From an uncultured Coriobacteriaceae bacterium (GTDB taxonomy: Bacteria; Actinomycetota; Coriobacteriia; Coriobacteriales; Atopobiaceae), in the NCBI GenBank assembly GCA_902778135.1, contig CACYWP010000001.1, positions 62,001 through 126,000 of the forward strand: a DNA stretch of 64,000 nt, in the 5' to 3' direction. This document shows, one piece after another, positions 26,010 through 34,072 of this stretch. Under the pieces are notes generated by a model that was not told the DNA's origin, ran no database searches, and saw nothing but the letters and a program-made list of their open reading frames with translations. A program made the translations under genes and the position numbers. How positions within the stretch are numbered: the stretch's first letter is position 1; every line of letters starts with the position of its first letter.

Positions 26010-26597
26010 ATGGCCATAGACATGAACGACATCAGGCATAGGGCGGACGATCTGGTGGACCAGGCCGCGGATGTGGCCGAGGACCTGGGCGCGAAGGCCC
26101 AGCCCTACGTCAGCAGGGCGGTCGATGCCGCGAAGCCGCTGGTGGATAGGGCCGTCGAGTCGGCTAGGCCCCATGTCGAGCGCGCCCGGGACGCCGCGGG
26201 CGATGTTGCCGAGAAGGCCCGCCCGCACGTAGAGCGCGCAAGGGAGCGTGCCGGCGACCTGGCGGAGCAGGCTAGGCCCCATGTGGAGCGCGCCTGGGAT
26301 GCCGCCGGCGACCTCATCGAGAAGTCGAAGCCTCATGCCAACCGCGCCGTCGAATGGGCGAGCGGCATGCTGGACAAGGCCTTCGACCTGCTGGAGGAGA
26401 GCACGGGCACGGACCTCGACCGCGATGGCGTCATCGGTGCCGCCGTGAAGGAGGCACTGGAGGTCGACGTTGACGGCGCGCCCCAGCCGGAGGAAGGGGA
26501 GACTGTCGAGGAGCCCGAGGTGGAGGATGCCGACGAGGTGCCTGCCACGGTGGAGGAGCCCGTCGAGGTCGAGATGGACGAGGACGCGGCCGAATAG
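26010..26597 (+). CDS. Repetitive amphipathic-helix protein
   Basis: 195 residues with no signal peptide. Residues 30-51 contain two 11-residue units (AQPYVSRAVDA, AKPLVDRAVES); residues 52-123 contain four 18-residue units typified by ARPHVERARDAAGDVAEK. Both periods keep hydrophobic residues on one face of a continuous alpha helix, as in apolipoprotein, LEA and YtxH-like proteins. The last 50 residues are an acidic, Glu/Val-rich tail. It probably lies on membranes, lipid or a polymer surface in the cytoplasm; function unknown. GGTGAGGAG precedes ATG 26010. The next gene starts six bases after its stop. Confidence 0.8.
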   Translation: MAIDMNDIRHRADDLVDQAADVAEDLGAKAQPYVSRAVDAAKPLVDRAVESARPHVERARDAAGDVAEKARPHVERARERAGDLAEQARPHVERAWDAAGDLIEKSKPHANRAVEWASGMLDKAFDLLEESTGTDLDRDGVIGAAVKEALEVDVDGAPQPEEGETVEEPEVEDADEVPATVEEPVEVEMDEDAAE

Positions 26598-26603
26598 GCG
26601 GCG

Positions 26604-27359
26604 ATGACCGAGGCGCGTCTGCCCGTGGGGCTCCCCACGATGCAGCGCGATGACTCGGGGGGATGCATGGGCGAGCTGCCGGATGATGTGCGTCGCACCT
26701 GTGCCCAGATGCTGGGGGCTGCACGGACATGGCTGCTGGCGATGCCGGCGGACGAGGCGATTCGGCTGGCGCGGGAACGCCTGGCCGATGCGTGCGTGGT
26801 CGAGGTGCTCGGCCCCTCTCCGGTGAGCTGCCCCGACATTCGCGCCATGGGCAGGGAGGCACGCCAGCAGGGTCGGCCGCTCGTGGCGGACATGACGGTC
26901 CCCGGGGTCGTGGGATGCGCGGCCGTGCGCCTGGGGGCGCACCTTGCCATCGCCCCCGCAGGGGGGAATGCCTGCGTCGCGGGCGTCTCGCGCGACGTGC
27001 AACGGTACACGCCGGGGTTGACGGACGCCCTCGAGGGGCTCTCGTCGGCCGACCCTGTGGACGGGGATGCGGTGCGCACCGCGCTCGAGCTGCAGCGCGT
27101 GGCCTGGCATGCCACAAGCGATGCCGCTCAGGTGGTGGCTTCGTACCTGCGCTGCCACCCCCGTGTCGCGGGGCTGCGCTATCCCGGGTTGCGCGGCGAC
27201 CCCTCGTTCGAGGTGGCGGCGCGTACCCTGACGGGTGGGTTCGGGCCCGTCGTCGATGTGCTGCTGGCTGGCGAGTCGGACTGGCGTCGGGTAACCTGCG
27301 ACGCGGACGACCCCCGTGGGCAGGTGTTGGTTCTGGAGGCTATGCTAGCAGAGACATGA
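26604..27359 (+). CDS. Lysine-free remnant of a Cys/Met-metabolism PLP enzyme
   Basis: 251 residues. The C-terminal half is recognisably like cystathionine gamma-synthase/lyase enzymes: CHPRVAGLRYPGLRGDPSFEVAARTLTGGFGP matches the family's HPxVxxVxYPGL...GFGG stretch, and LVADMTVPGV...LGAHLAIAPAGG aligns with VDNTFATP...LGADIVVHSATK. The catalytic Lys is gone, and the whole protein has no lysine. It is also about 130 residues shorter than the family. It cannot be a PLP Schiff-base enzyme; it may be a scaffold, a regulator or a decaying gene, although the frame is intact. It is tightly linked to the helix-repeat gene upstream. Confidence 0.6.
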   Translation: MTEARLPVGLPTMQRDDSGGCMGELPDDVRRTCAQMLGAARTWLLAMPADEAIRLARERLADACVVEVLGPSPVSCPDIRAMGREARQQGRPLVADMTVPGVVGCAAVRLGAHLAIAPAGGNACVAGVSRDVQRYTPGLTDALEGLSSADPVDGDAVRTALELQRVAWHATSDAAQVVASYLRCHPRVAGLRYPGLRGDPSFEVAARTLTGGFGPVVDVLLAGESDWRRVTCDADDPRGQVLVLEAMLAET

Positions 27360-27429
27360 GGGTGAGGTGCCTTCATGCATCTGCTATGGTGAGACGGTGT
27401 CGACCGACAACGAGAGCGAGGGATGACCG

Positions 27430-28035
27430 ATGAGCAAGAGGCAGGGGTTCGCACGGATGCTCGTAGCGCTGGTTGCCAGCTTTGTCACGCTGGGCCTGTC
27501 ACTGGCCCTGGTTGGCTGTGGCAAGAAGGTCAACGAGGAGGAGATCATCCGGCAGGCCGTCACCGAGACGATGGACATCTTCAAGAATCCCACCGAGGAG
27601 GCGCTGGCAGAGGTTCTGAAGGACGCGGACTCCTCCCTCGAGGTGCTTGATGAGTACGGCATCGACATCTACGAGTTCATGGGCCACTGCTTCCGCAACT
27701 TCGACTACTCCATCGGCGAGATCAGCATCGACGGGGACGTCGCGACGGCGGAGCTGACCGTGACCAACACCGACCTCCAGTCAGCCATCGAGACCGCGAG
27801 CGACGACATCACCAACAACTACGACGAGTACCTCGGCGTGGTCCTGGGCGATGACGGCGAGCGCCAGTTCATGCAGCTGTTCTTCCAGAAGGTCTACGAG
27901 CAGATGGACGCGACCGACGAGACCGTCACCAACGACGTCACGCTCAAGCTGAAGAAGGAAGATGGGGTTTGGGACGTCGACGACTCCGGGGTGGATGCCG
28001 TGGTCTCCGCCATGTTCGGCGGACTGGAAATGTAG
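27430..28035 (+). CDS. Small acidic lipoprotein
   Basis: 201 residues with signal peptide MSKRQGFARMLVALVASFVT...LALVGC and lipobox LVGC. The mature domain begins GKKVNEEEIIRQAVTETMD and contains alternating helices and strands with NFDYSIGEISIDGDVATAELTVTNTD, similar in style to DUF5105-like extracytoplasmic domains, but I cannot name the family with confidence. GAGGGATGACCG precedes ATG 27430. The NUDIX gene begins 29 bases after its stop, so the two may share a transcript. Confidence 0.75.
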   Translation: MSKRQGFARMLVALVASFVTLGLSLALVGCGKKVNEEEIIRQAVTETMDIFKNPTEEALAEVLKDADSSLEVLDEYGIDIYEFMGHCFRNFDYSIGEISIDGDVATAELTVTNTDLQSAIETASDDITNNYDEYLGVVLGDDGERQFMQLFFQKVYEQMDATDETVTNDVTLKLKKEDGVWDVDDSGVDAVVSAMFGGLEM

Positions 28036-28064
28036 GCAGGCCTCGGGCCCGAAAGGACGGATGC

Positions 28065-28481
28065 ATGGAAGGCGTGCGGGCGGTTGCCGCCATCATCGAG
28101 CGGGATGGGCGCGTGTTCTGCGCGCATCGCACTACGAGCCAGTGCGGTCCCGGTTGGGAGTTCCCCGGTGGCCACATAGAGCCGGGGGAGACGCCCGAGG
28201 AGGCGTTGCGTCGCGAGATCGACGAGGAGCTGGGGGTCAGGCTCTCCACGCTCTGGCTCTTCGACACGGTCGAGCACGACTACCCCACCTTCCACCTGTC
28301 GATGGACTGCTTCGTCTGCGAGCTGGCCCCGGGGGCAGAACCCGAGCTGCGCGAGCACGACGAGGCGCGTTGGCTGAGGCGCGACGAGCTGCTGTCGGTG
28401 GGCTGGCTCCCCGCAGACCAGCGCATCGTCGCCCAGTTGGGCATGAGCTGGGACGCCATGTTCGCCTCCGAGCACCTCTGA
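28065..28481 (+). CDS. NUDIX hydrolase, MutT-like
   Basis: 138 residues containing the full Nudix box GHIEPGETPEEALRREIDEELGV. The N-terminal strand RAVAAIIERDGRVFCAHRTTS and the short length resemble MutT/CTP pyrophosphohydrolase enzymes that hydrolyse damaged or non-canonical nucleoside triphosphates. AAAGGACGG precedes ATG 28065; the frame is open further upstream but within the preceding gene. Specificity cannot be read from sequence. Confidence 0.85.
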   Translation: MEGVRAVAAIIERDGRVFCAHRTTSQCGPGWEFPGGHIEPGETPEEALRREIDEELGVRLSTLWLFDTVEHDYPTFHLSMDCFVCELAPGAEPELREHDEARWLRRDELLSVGWLPADQRIVAQLGMSWDAMFASEHL

Positions 28482-28559
28482 GGGGCGTGGACGCGAGGGC
28501 TTGGCTGCCCTGTGTAGGGGTCGGTGCCCCAAGGGGTCACCGCAACGGAAAGGAATGAC

Positions 28560-29384
28560 ATGGACTCGGTGGGTGGATGGCAGGACGACCATCGCGAGCA
28601 GGTCATAGAGACCGCCTCTGCGACCACGTCGCCGGACAACGCACGGTCTGGGCACATGGCCTACATCATCGCCGCCATCGCGGTGGGGGCGCTGGCCCTG
28701 TTCGGCATGGGAATCTCGGGCTGCATGTCGCTGGCGGCGGACATCGTCGCCGAGGACTTCGAGGACTACCACGACAGCTACATCGAGGAGCCCTACTACG
28801 ACAACGATCTCGACGACCTGCTCAACGACTGGGAGGACCTGGACCTCGAGAACTGGGATGAGGACTCGAACAGCCTGGGTGGCAGCTACAAGCCTGTCGA
28901 CGAGGTGCTGAGCACCGACCTCGGCATGTACAGTGCGACCATCGACTCCCTGCTGTCCGCCAGCAGCTATGCGAACTCGCAGTCGGACGTCAGCTCGTAT
29001 GTCCGCCAGATCGTGCTCATCGACCGGGACGGCACCACCCAGCTGGCCAACACGCTGCGCAACGCCGCATGGATAGGCGAGGGGGTCGACGAGGCCATCG
29101 ACGAGGCGAAGGGACAGGTCGACGAGACCATCGAGTCCCTGCGCGACAAGGGGCTCCCGTCCCTTACCGGCGACCATGCGAGCGATGTCTCCCGCGACCT
29201 TGAGGTCGGTCGCAGCAAGGCCATCGAGCGCTGGAAGGCCATCGGCGAGGAGCTGGACCTGCTCTCGCAGGACAGCCGCGTGAGCGTCAGCGCGGTGCTG
29301 GACCTCGAGGACACGGCATACCAGGCTTCCGAGGCGGCGGCGGACAGCTTCTCTTCGGCGCTTTCCACTTCGGCGAATCGCTAG
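28560..29384 (+). CDS. Single-pass membrane protein with external helical domain
   Basis: 274 residues from ATG 28560 (GGAAAGGAATGAC upstream). About 35 polar residues precede one membrane helix (AYIIAAIAVGALALFGMGI), followed by SGCMS and a very acidic, Tyr-rich stretch (DFEDYHDSYIEEPYYDNDLDD) and then a mostly helical domain. SGC after the helix could be a lipobox, but the long N-terminal tail argues for a type II membrane protein. Function unknown; no family recognised. Confidence 0.7.
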   Translation: MDSVGGWQDDHREQVIETASATTSPDNARSGHMAYIIAAIAVGALALFGMGISGCMSLAADIVAEDFEDYHDSYIEEPYYDNDLDDLLNDWEDLDLENWDEDSNSLGGSYKPVDEVLSTDLGMYSATIDSLLSASSYANSQSDVSSYVRQIVLIDRDGTTQLANTLRNAAWIGEGVDEAIDEAKGQVDETIESLRDKGLPSLTGDHASDVSRDLEVGRSKAIERWKAIGEELDLLSQDSRVSVSAVLDLEDTAYQASEAAADSFSSALSTSANR

Positions 29385-29450
29385 GGTGGGCATACCGGCT
29401 ACATCAAACGCACCGGCCATCAATCGGCAGACAGCTACGGGGGAGGCACT

Positions 29451-30302
29451 ATGAGCAGGGCAGACGAGCTTTTCGTCTCGATGTGCAGGGACATCATCGA
29501 GCGTGGGACGACTACCGAGGGCCAGAAGGTCCGGCCCCGTTGGGAGGACGGCACCCCCGCCTACACCATCAAGCGCTTCGGCGTCTGCAACCGCTACGAC
29601 CTTCGCGAGGAGTTCCCCGCGCTCACGCTGCGCCGGACTGCCCTGAAGAGCTGCATGGACGAGATCCTCTGGATCTACCAGCGCAAGTCGAACAACATCG
29701 CCGACCTGAAGCCTCACATCTGGGACGAGTGGGCTGACGAGGACGGCTCGATCGGCAAGGCGTACGGCTATCAGATCGCCCGCAGGAGCGTCTATCCGGA
29801 GGGAGAGTTCGACCAGATGGACCGGGTCCTCTACGACCTGGCCAACACGCCGTTCTCCCGTCGCATCATGACCAACACCTATGCCTTCGACGACCTGCAC
29901 GAGATGCACCTGTACCCCTGTGCCTACAGCTGCACCTACAACGTGACCGACGACCGCCGCGAGGACGGGCGCCTCACGCTGAACATGGTGCTCAACCAGC
30001 GCAGCCAGGACGTCCTGGCGGCCAACAACTGGAACGTCTGCCAGTATGCGATCCTGCTGATGATGGTGGCGCAGGCCAGCGGCATGGTTGCCGGCGAGCT
30101 CGTGCACATGATCGCCGACGCCCACATCTACGACCGTCATGTGGACGTGGTGCGCGAGCTGATCTCCCGGCCCAGCTACCCCGCCCCCAAGGTCACCCTG
30201 AACCCCGAGGTCACGGACTTCTATGCATTCACGACCGATGACCTGCTCGTGGAGGACTACCAGCACGGGCCCCAGGTGGGCAAGATTCCCATCGCCGTCT
30301 AG
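29451..30302 (+). CDS. thyA: Thymidylate synthase
   Basis: 283-residue folate-dependent thymidylate synthase that methylates dUMP to dTMP using methylene-tetrahydrofolate. The nucleophile Cys is in HLYPCAYSCTYNV, the dUMP phosphate site in NQRSQDVLAANNWNVCQYAILL and the C-terminal HIYDRHVDVVRELI. It carries the insert region seen in Lactobacillus-type ThyA around FDQMDRVLYDL. GGGGAGG precedes ATG 29451. The next gene, dihydrofolate reductase, starts ten bases after its stop with its ribosome-binding site overlapping the stop codon, so the two regenerate folate together. Confidence 0.95.
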   Translation: MSRADELFVSMCRDIIERGTTTEGQKVRPRWEDGTPAYTIKRFGVCNRYDLREEFPALTLRRTALKSCMDEILWIYQRKSNNIADLKPHIWDEWADEDGSIGKAYGYQIARRSVYPEGEFDQMDRVLYDLANTPFSRRIMTNTYAFDDLHEMHLYPCAYSCTYNVTDDRREDGRLTLNMVLNQRSQDVLAANNWNVCQYAILLMMVAQASGMVAGELVHMIADAHIYDRHVDVVRELISRPSYPAPKVTLNPEVTDFYAFTTDDLLVEDYQHGPQVGKIPIAV

Positions 30303-30312
30303 GAGGCCAGCA

Positions 30313-30822
30313 ATGAATGCCATCGTTGCCGTGACGCAGGACTGGGGCATCGGACGTGGGGGAGACCTGCTCATCCACGAGCGTGCCGACATGCGACACT
30401 TCGTCCGTCACACGGCGGGCTCGACCGTCGTCATGGGGGACAGGACGCTGGCCAGCTTCCCGGGGGGCCGTCCGCTGAAGGGACGCAGGAACGTCGTCCT
30501 GACCATCGACCCCGACCTGCAGGCCCCTGCCTGCCCGGAGGGCACGACCTGCGAGATCGTGCATAGCCTGGACGAGGCGCTGGCGGCGGTTGCGGACTGC
30601 GACCCCGACCGCGTGTGGGCCATCGGAGGGGCCAGCGTCTACCGCCAGCTGCTGCCGCACTGCACGCGCGCCATCGTCACCAGGTTCGAGACCACATTGC
30701 CGGCGGACGTGTACTTCCCCAACCTCGACGAGGATCCGTCCTGGCAGGTAGAGCAGGTGGAGGAGGGTGGCATCACCGAGCAGGGTGTGCCCTTTACGTT
30801 TGTGACCTATCGCAGGGTGTAA
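30313..30822 (+). CDS. folA: Dihydrofolate reductase
   Basis: 169-residue DHFR that reduces the dihydrofolate made by ThyA back to tetrahydrofolate with NADPH. It starts MNAIVAVTQDWGIGRGGDLL and has the NADPH site SFPGGRPLKGRRNVVLT and IGGASVYRQLLPHC. AGGAGG at 30301-30306 overlaps the thyA stop and supports ATG 30313. The stop codon lies five bases before hairpin element B. Confidence 0.93.
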   Translation: MNAIVAVTQDWGIGRGGDLLIHERADMRHFVRHTAGSTVVMGDRTLASFPGGRPLKGRRNVVLTIDPDLQAPACPEGTTCEIVHSLDEALAAVADCDPDRVWAIGGASVYRQLLPHCTRAIVTRFETTLPADVYFPNLDEDPSWQVEQVEEGGITEQGVPFTFVTYRRV

Positions 30823-30826
30823 GGAT

Positions 30827-31034
30827 GCGCTCGGACCGCACCGGCAGCGGACGGCCAGGCCCTCCTCCGGTGCACCTGCGAGGCTGCTCGTTGGCGCGCA
30901 TTCGTCGTTAGCGAGGACCTAGCGAGCGAAGCGAGCGTTTCCGCAGCTGACGGATGCGCGACGACGAGCGCTTATGCCGAGATGTGTGCACCGGAGGAGG
31001 GCCTGGCCGTCCGCTGCCGGTGCGGTCCGAGCGC
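30827..31034. repeat. Long hairpin element, copy B (possible structured RNA)
   Basis: Bases 30827-30875 and 30986-31034 are a perfect 49-bp inverted repeat; partial pairing continues inward (about 30890-30909 with 30950-30972). The apex 30910-30949 matches copy A at 551-591 almost exactly: AGCGAGGACCTAGCGAGCG, two variable bases, GCGAGCG, one variable base, TTCCGCAGCTG. The arms have no resemblance to the arms of copy A. It fills the whole gap between the convergent folA and thioesterase genes, so here it could also terminate transcription in both directions. Confidence 0.75.
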
Positions 31035-31038
31035 TTCT

Positions 31039-31788
31039 CTACGCTTCGCCTTCCTTGCGCAGTTCGATGCGGACGACCGAGAAGCTGTCGCCCTGCTCGT
31101 CAGCAAGGTCGACGGTGCAGGTCGTCCCCTCTGCGTGCAGGCGGGGAACGATGACATCTCCCAGCAGCGCCTGGCGCTTGTACTGCACGCAGATGCGCCT
31201 GATGTCGGTGGTGCGCCCGGCAACCTCGGGGCCGTATGCTGCGGCGAGGGCGTTGGTGGCCATGCCGAGGTACTGAGCGTTGTTCACGTGGCGGTTGGTG
31301 TCCAGGTGCAGCTCGCCGACCGTGATGGCAGGCGCCTCGACGAAGGGGCCTTCGACGGGCAGGCGGCGCTTTGTCGGGGGCATGTCCAGCGGCGGCTCGT
31401 CGCTGAGGTATACGTGCTGGTCCGCGGGTATGCGGATGGGCCGCCCCGCCTTTGCGTCATAGACGAACCACAGGGAGTCGGCGCGTACGAGCTCGGTGCC
31501 GTCGGGGCGGGTGATGGTGAAGTTGCGGACGGCCATGGTCCGAGCCATCGTGTGGCACCAGGTCGAGACTTGGATGTGGTCGGTGAAGCGCGGGAGCTCG
31601 GAGATCTCGATCTGCCATGCGGCGATGAGCCATGCCAGGCCGCGCTCGCTCATGTAGGCCACGCCACGCCCGATGTCCTCGGAGTGGAAGGTCGTGCAGT
31701 CCTGCAGGTAGTTGATCATCGAGAGAAGCGAGAGGTTGCCGTGCTCGTCGCACTCGCTGTAGCGAACCCTACCCTCGAGGGAATACAT
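31039..31788 (-). CDS. Acyl-ACP thioesterase, hot-dog fold
   Basis: 249 residues from ATG 31788 (AAGGATGG upstream). Two hot-dog domains: the first starts VRYSECDEHGNLSLLSMINYLQD, with the central helix after ECD...G, and the second begins PAITVGELHLDTNRHVNNAQYLGMA, with the Asn-His motif of FatA/FatB-type thioesterases. It would release fatty acids from acyl-carrier protein. It stands alone, convergent with folA and divergent from azlC. Confidence 0.85.
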   Translation of the reverse strand: MYSLEGRVRYSECDEHGNLSLLSMINYLQDCTTFHSEDIGRGVAYMSERGLAWLIAAWQIEISELPRFTDHIQVSTWCHTMARTMAVRNFTITRPDGTELVRADSLWFVYDAKAGRPIRIPADQHVYLSDEPPLDMPPTKRRLPVEGPFVEAPAITVGELHLDTNRHVNNAQYLGMATNALAAAYGPEVAGRTTDIRRICVQYKRQALLGDVIVPRLHAEGTTCTVDLADEQGDSFSVVRIELRKEGEA

Positions 31789-31944
31789 CCTGGCTCCATC
31801 CTTCGTTGTGTCGAAATGCGTTCCCAGTATCGACCTTTTTACGGGAAGAGTGACGCGACATCGACGCAATCTCATCGGATGTATAGTCTTGAGACTGTTT
31901 TGGTTCGTGGGGGAGCACGGAATGGTCGAGGGAGGTTGGTTGGC

Positions 31945-32637
31945 GTGGACGCACAGAAGATGGGTCAGGCGATGGGGCTGGCGGCTCCGGTCATGCTGGC
32001 CTACGTATCTATCGGCATCCCATGCGGTGTCATGGAGGCCCAGGTGGGCTTTACGCCCTTGACGGCCTTCCTGTTTTCGGGGACCTACTACTCCGGGGCG
32101 GGGCAGTTCATGGTGCCCAACCTGTGGATGGCAGGTGCGTCGCTTTTCTCCATCGTGCTCAGCGTGTCCTTTGTCACGACGCGTCAGCTGCTGTACTCGA
32201 CGGCATTTGCTCCCTATCTTGCAGGTGAGGGCAGGATGCGCACGCTGGGTTTTGCGGCCCTCGTGACCGACGAGACCTTTGGCGTCAATCTCGACCGATA
32301 TGCATCGGGGGAGGGCTGGGACTCCACGCGGGCCATCGTGGTTAACGTTGCCTGCATGCTGTCCTGGGCGCTTGCCAATGCGCTTGGAGCCGCGCTGGGG
32401 TCGGTAGTCGACATGCCCATCGACGTGCTGTCGTTTGGCATGACAGCCATCTTCATCTGTCTGCTCATGGGCCAGCCTGCCTCTCGCACCACCGCTGTCG
32501 TTGCGGGATGTGCCGCTGCAGGCGTCGCTCTGTGCAAGCTCTTGGGATGGGGCGGTGTGTCAATCTTTGTGGGTGCGGTGCTTGGCGTCGTGTGTGGTGT
32601 CCTGTTCGAGGAGGGGACGGGCCATGATGTCGCCTAG
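31945..32637 (+). CDS. azlC: AzlC-family branched-chain amino acid exporter, large subunit
   Basis: 230-residue membrane protein with seven to eight helices. Family features include GIPCGVMEAQVGFTPLTAFLFSGTYYSGAGQFM and FVTTRQLLYSTAFAPYL. With the small AzlD partner it exports branched-chain amino acids or analogues. I chose GTG 31945 because GGGAGG lies nine bases upstream; an ATG at 31960 is the next choice. A TATAGT -10 is at 31882-31887. It overlaps azlD by 14 bases. Confidence 0.85.
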   Translation: MDAQKMGQAMGLAAPVMLAYVSIGIPCGVMEAQVGFTPLTAFLFSGTYYSGAGQFMVPNLWMAGASLFSIVLSVSFVTTRQLLYSTAFAPYLAGEGRMRTLGFAALVTDETFGVNLDRYASGEGWDSTRAIVVNVACMLSWALANALGAALGSVVDMPIDVLSFGMTAIFICLLMGQPASRTTAVVAGCAAAGVALCKLLGWGGVSIFVGAVLGVVCGVLFEEGTGHDVA

Positions 32638-32953
32638 CCAGATCGCTGTGCTTTGGGCAGCTCTCCTCGTGGTTATGCTCGCGTGTCGCACCCTGCCACT
32701 TGTGCTGCTGAGGGGCCGCTCATTGCCCGCGCGCGTCGAACGCGCCATCGGCATGATTCCTGCCGCCGCGTTCTCGGCGCTTGTAGCCAACGACCTGCTC
32801 CAGTTCGATACCTTCGCATCAGACCCGCGCCGCGTGCTGGTCGTCTTCGCCTCGGCTGGGGTGGTGTGCGTTGTGGCGCGCAGAAGCGGGTCGCTGCTGT
32901 GGTGTGCGCTGACGGGAATGGGCGTCTACGCCCTGTTGGGACTGGTGGTGTAG
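32624..32953 (+). CDS. azlD: AzlD-family small subunit
   Basis: 109-residue protein with about four helices (WAALLVVMLACRTLPLVLL, AAAFSALVANDLL, VLVVFASAGVVCVVA, LWCALTGMGVYALLG), matching AzlD in size and arrangement. ATG 32624 follows GAGGAGGGGACGGG and lies inside the end of azlC, a typical coupled pair. Confidence 0.85.
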   Translation: MMSPSQIAVLWAALLVVMLACRTLPLVLLRGRSLPARVERAIGMIPAAAFSALVANDLLQFDTFASDPRRVLVVFASAGVVCVVARRSGSLLWCALTGMGVYALLGLVV

Positions 32954-32993
32954 AGCTTGGACCAATGGGCAGCAGCATCGAGGGGCGTGTGTC

Positions 32994-33012
32994 AGGCGAC
33001 CCGATGTCGCCT
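32994..33012. terminator. Small hairpin between azlD and the lipid kinase
   Basis: AGGCGAC, five-base loop, GTCGCCT, then GTTTGC. A weak shared terminator for two convergent genes. Confidence 0.45.
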
Positions 33013-33032
33013 GTTTGCTGCCGGCGGGCGCC

Positions 33033-33959
33033 CTACTTGCCCTGCACGAAGTAGGGGCTGTGCTGGTCCACGACGATGAGGTTGCTGGCCGGAAGGCAGG
33101 TGGCCTCGTAGCCACGGTACAGGCCGGGCATGGAGTCCCCGTCGCGCTGGATGGGCAGGGGAACGGAGGACTCCACCTTGACGTGGGCCCCGCGGAAGCG
33201 CTCGATGCGCGGACGTCCCAGCACCGACCCCTGCGGGTCGATGATGCCCGCCAGGATGGGGAATATCAGCTGGACCGCATCGGTGGTGGCAAGCACCATC
33301 ACGTCGAGGATGCCGTCGTCCATGCGACAGTCGGGCAGGAGGTTGATGTCCCCCTGGATCCTGGAGGTGTTGCAGGCGATGCACGAGATGCCCGTGCGCT
33401 CGTAGACCTCGCCATCGACCGTGATGGTGAAGGTGGAGATGGTGGGCTTGAGGTTGGAAAAGACGGCGGTGAAGTACGCCGCCTCGCCCTGGGAATGCTT
33501 GTTCTCCGAGGCGGTGGCCATGATCTGGGCGTCGAAGCCCATGCCCGACATGATGCCGAAGCCGCGGGAGACGCGCTGCCCGTCTCCGTCCAGCCACGTC
33601 ATCTCGCTGATGTCCAGCGGTCGGACGGTCCCCGCCAGGCATGCCGCGGCGATCGCGGCGGGCTCGGGGGCATTGCCCATGTTGGCGAACAGGAGGTTGG
33701 CCGTGCCGGAGGGGAAGATGCAGGTCGGCACGTTGCGGTAGCGCAGGGCGTACAGGGCGTTGGTGACCGTGCCGTCGCCTCCCGACACCACGACCAGGTC
33801 GAAGTCCTCGGCGTCCTGCAACGCGTCCGCAGCCGGGACCCTCTTGCCCAGGGACCGCAGGATGCACTCGTCGCCACGACCGATGAGCTCGCGCTGGAAC
33901 TCGAAGATTGCGTTCGAGCCGAAGCCCGAGCCGATGTTGTGAACGATGAGACTTCTCAT
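33033..33959 (-). CDS. Diacylglycerol/lipid kinase family protein
   Basis: 308 residues. The DAGK catalytic motif VVVSGGDGTVTNALYAL is near residue 60, followed by FPSGTANLLFANMG, and the C-terminal beta-sandwich ends DGDSMPGLYRGYEATCLP. It would phosphorylate diacylglycerol or a related lipid (YegS/DgkB/BmrU group). AGGAGG precedes ATG 33959. The gene converges with azlD. Confidence 0.85.
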   Translation of the reverse strand: MRSLIVHNIGSGFGSNAIFEFQRELIGRGDECILRSLGKRVPAADALQDAEDFDLVVVSGGDGTVTNALYALRYRNVPTCIFPSGTANLLFANMGNAPEPAAIAAACLAGTVRPLDISEMTWLDGDGQRVSRGFGIMSGMGFDAQIMATASENKHSQGEAAYFTAVFSNLKPTISTFTITVDGEVYERTGISCIACNTSRIQGDINLLPDCRMDDGILDVMVLATTDAVQLIFPILAGIIDPQGSVLGRPRIERFRGAHVKVESSVPLPIQRDGDSMPGLYRGYEATCLPASNLIVVDQHSPYFVQGK

Positions 33960-34072
33960 AGGTCCTCCTCGCCGGAAGTGCGTATGCGAGCGCTCTTAGG
34001 TATGATGGTTGCGTTTCGGATAGGCGATCATCTAGACGATGGTATCTTAACCACCCATCAGGAGTGCGACGC

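Noticed and set aside
478..31034. The two hairpin elements as a MITE or insertion-sequence ends
   Set aside because: The outer arms of the two copies are unrelated to each other, there is no transposase in the window, and I saw no target-site duplication.
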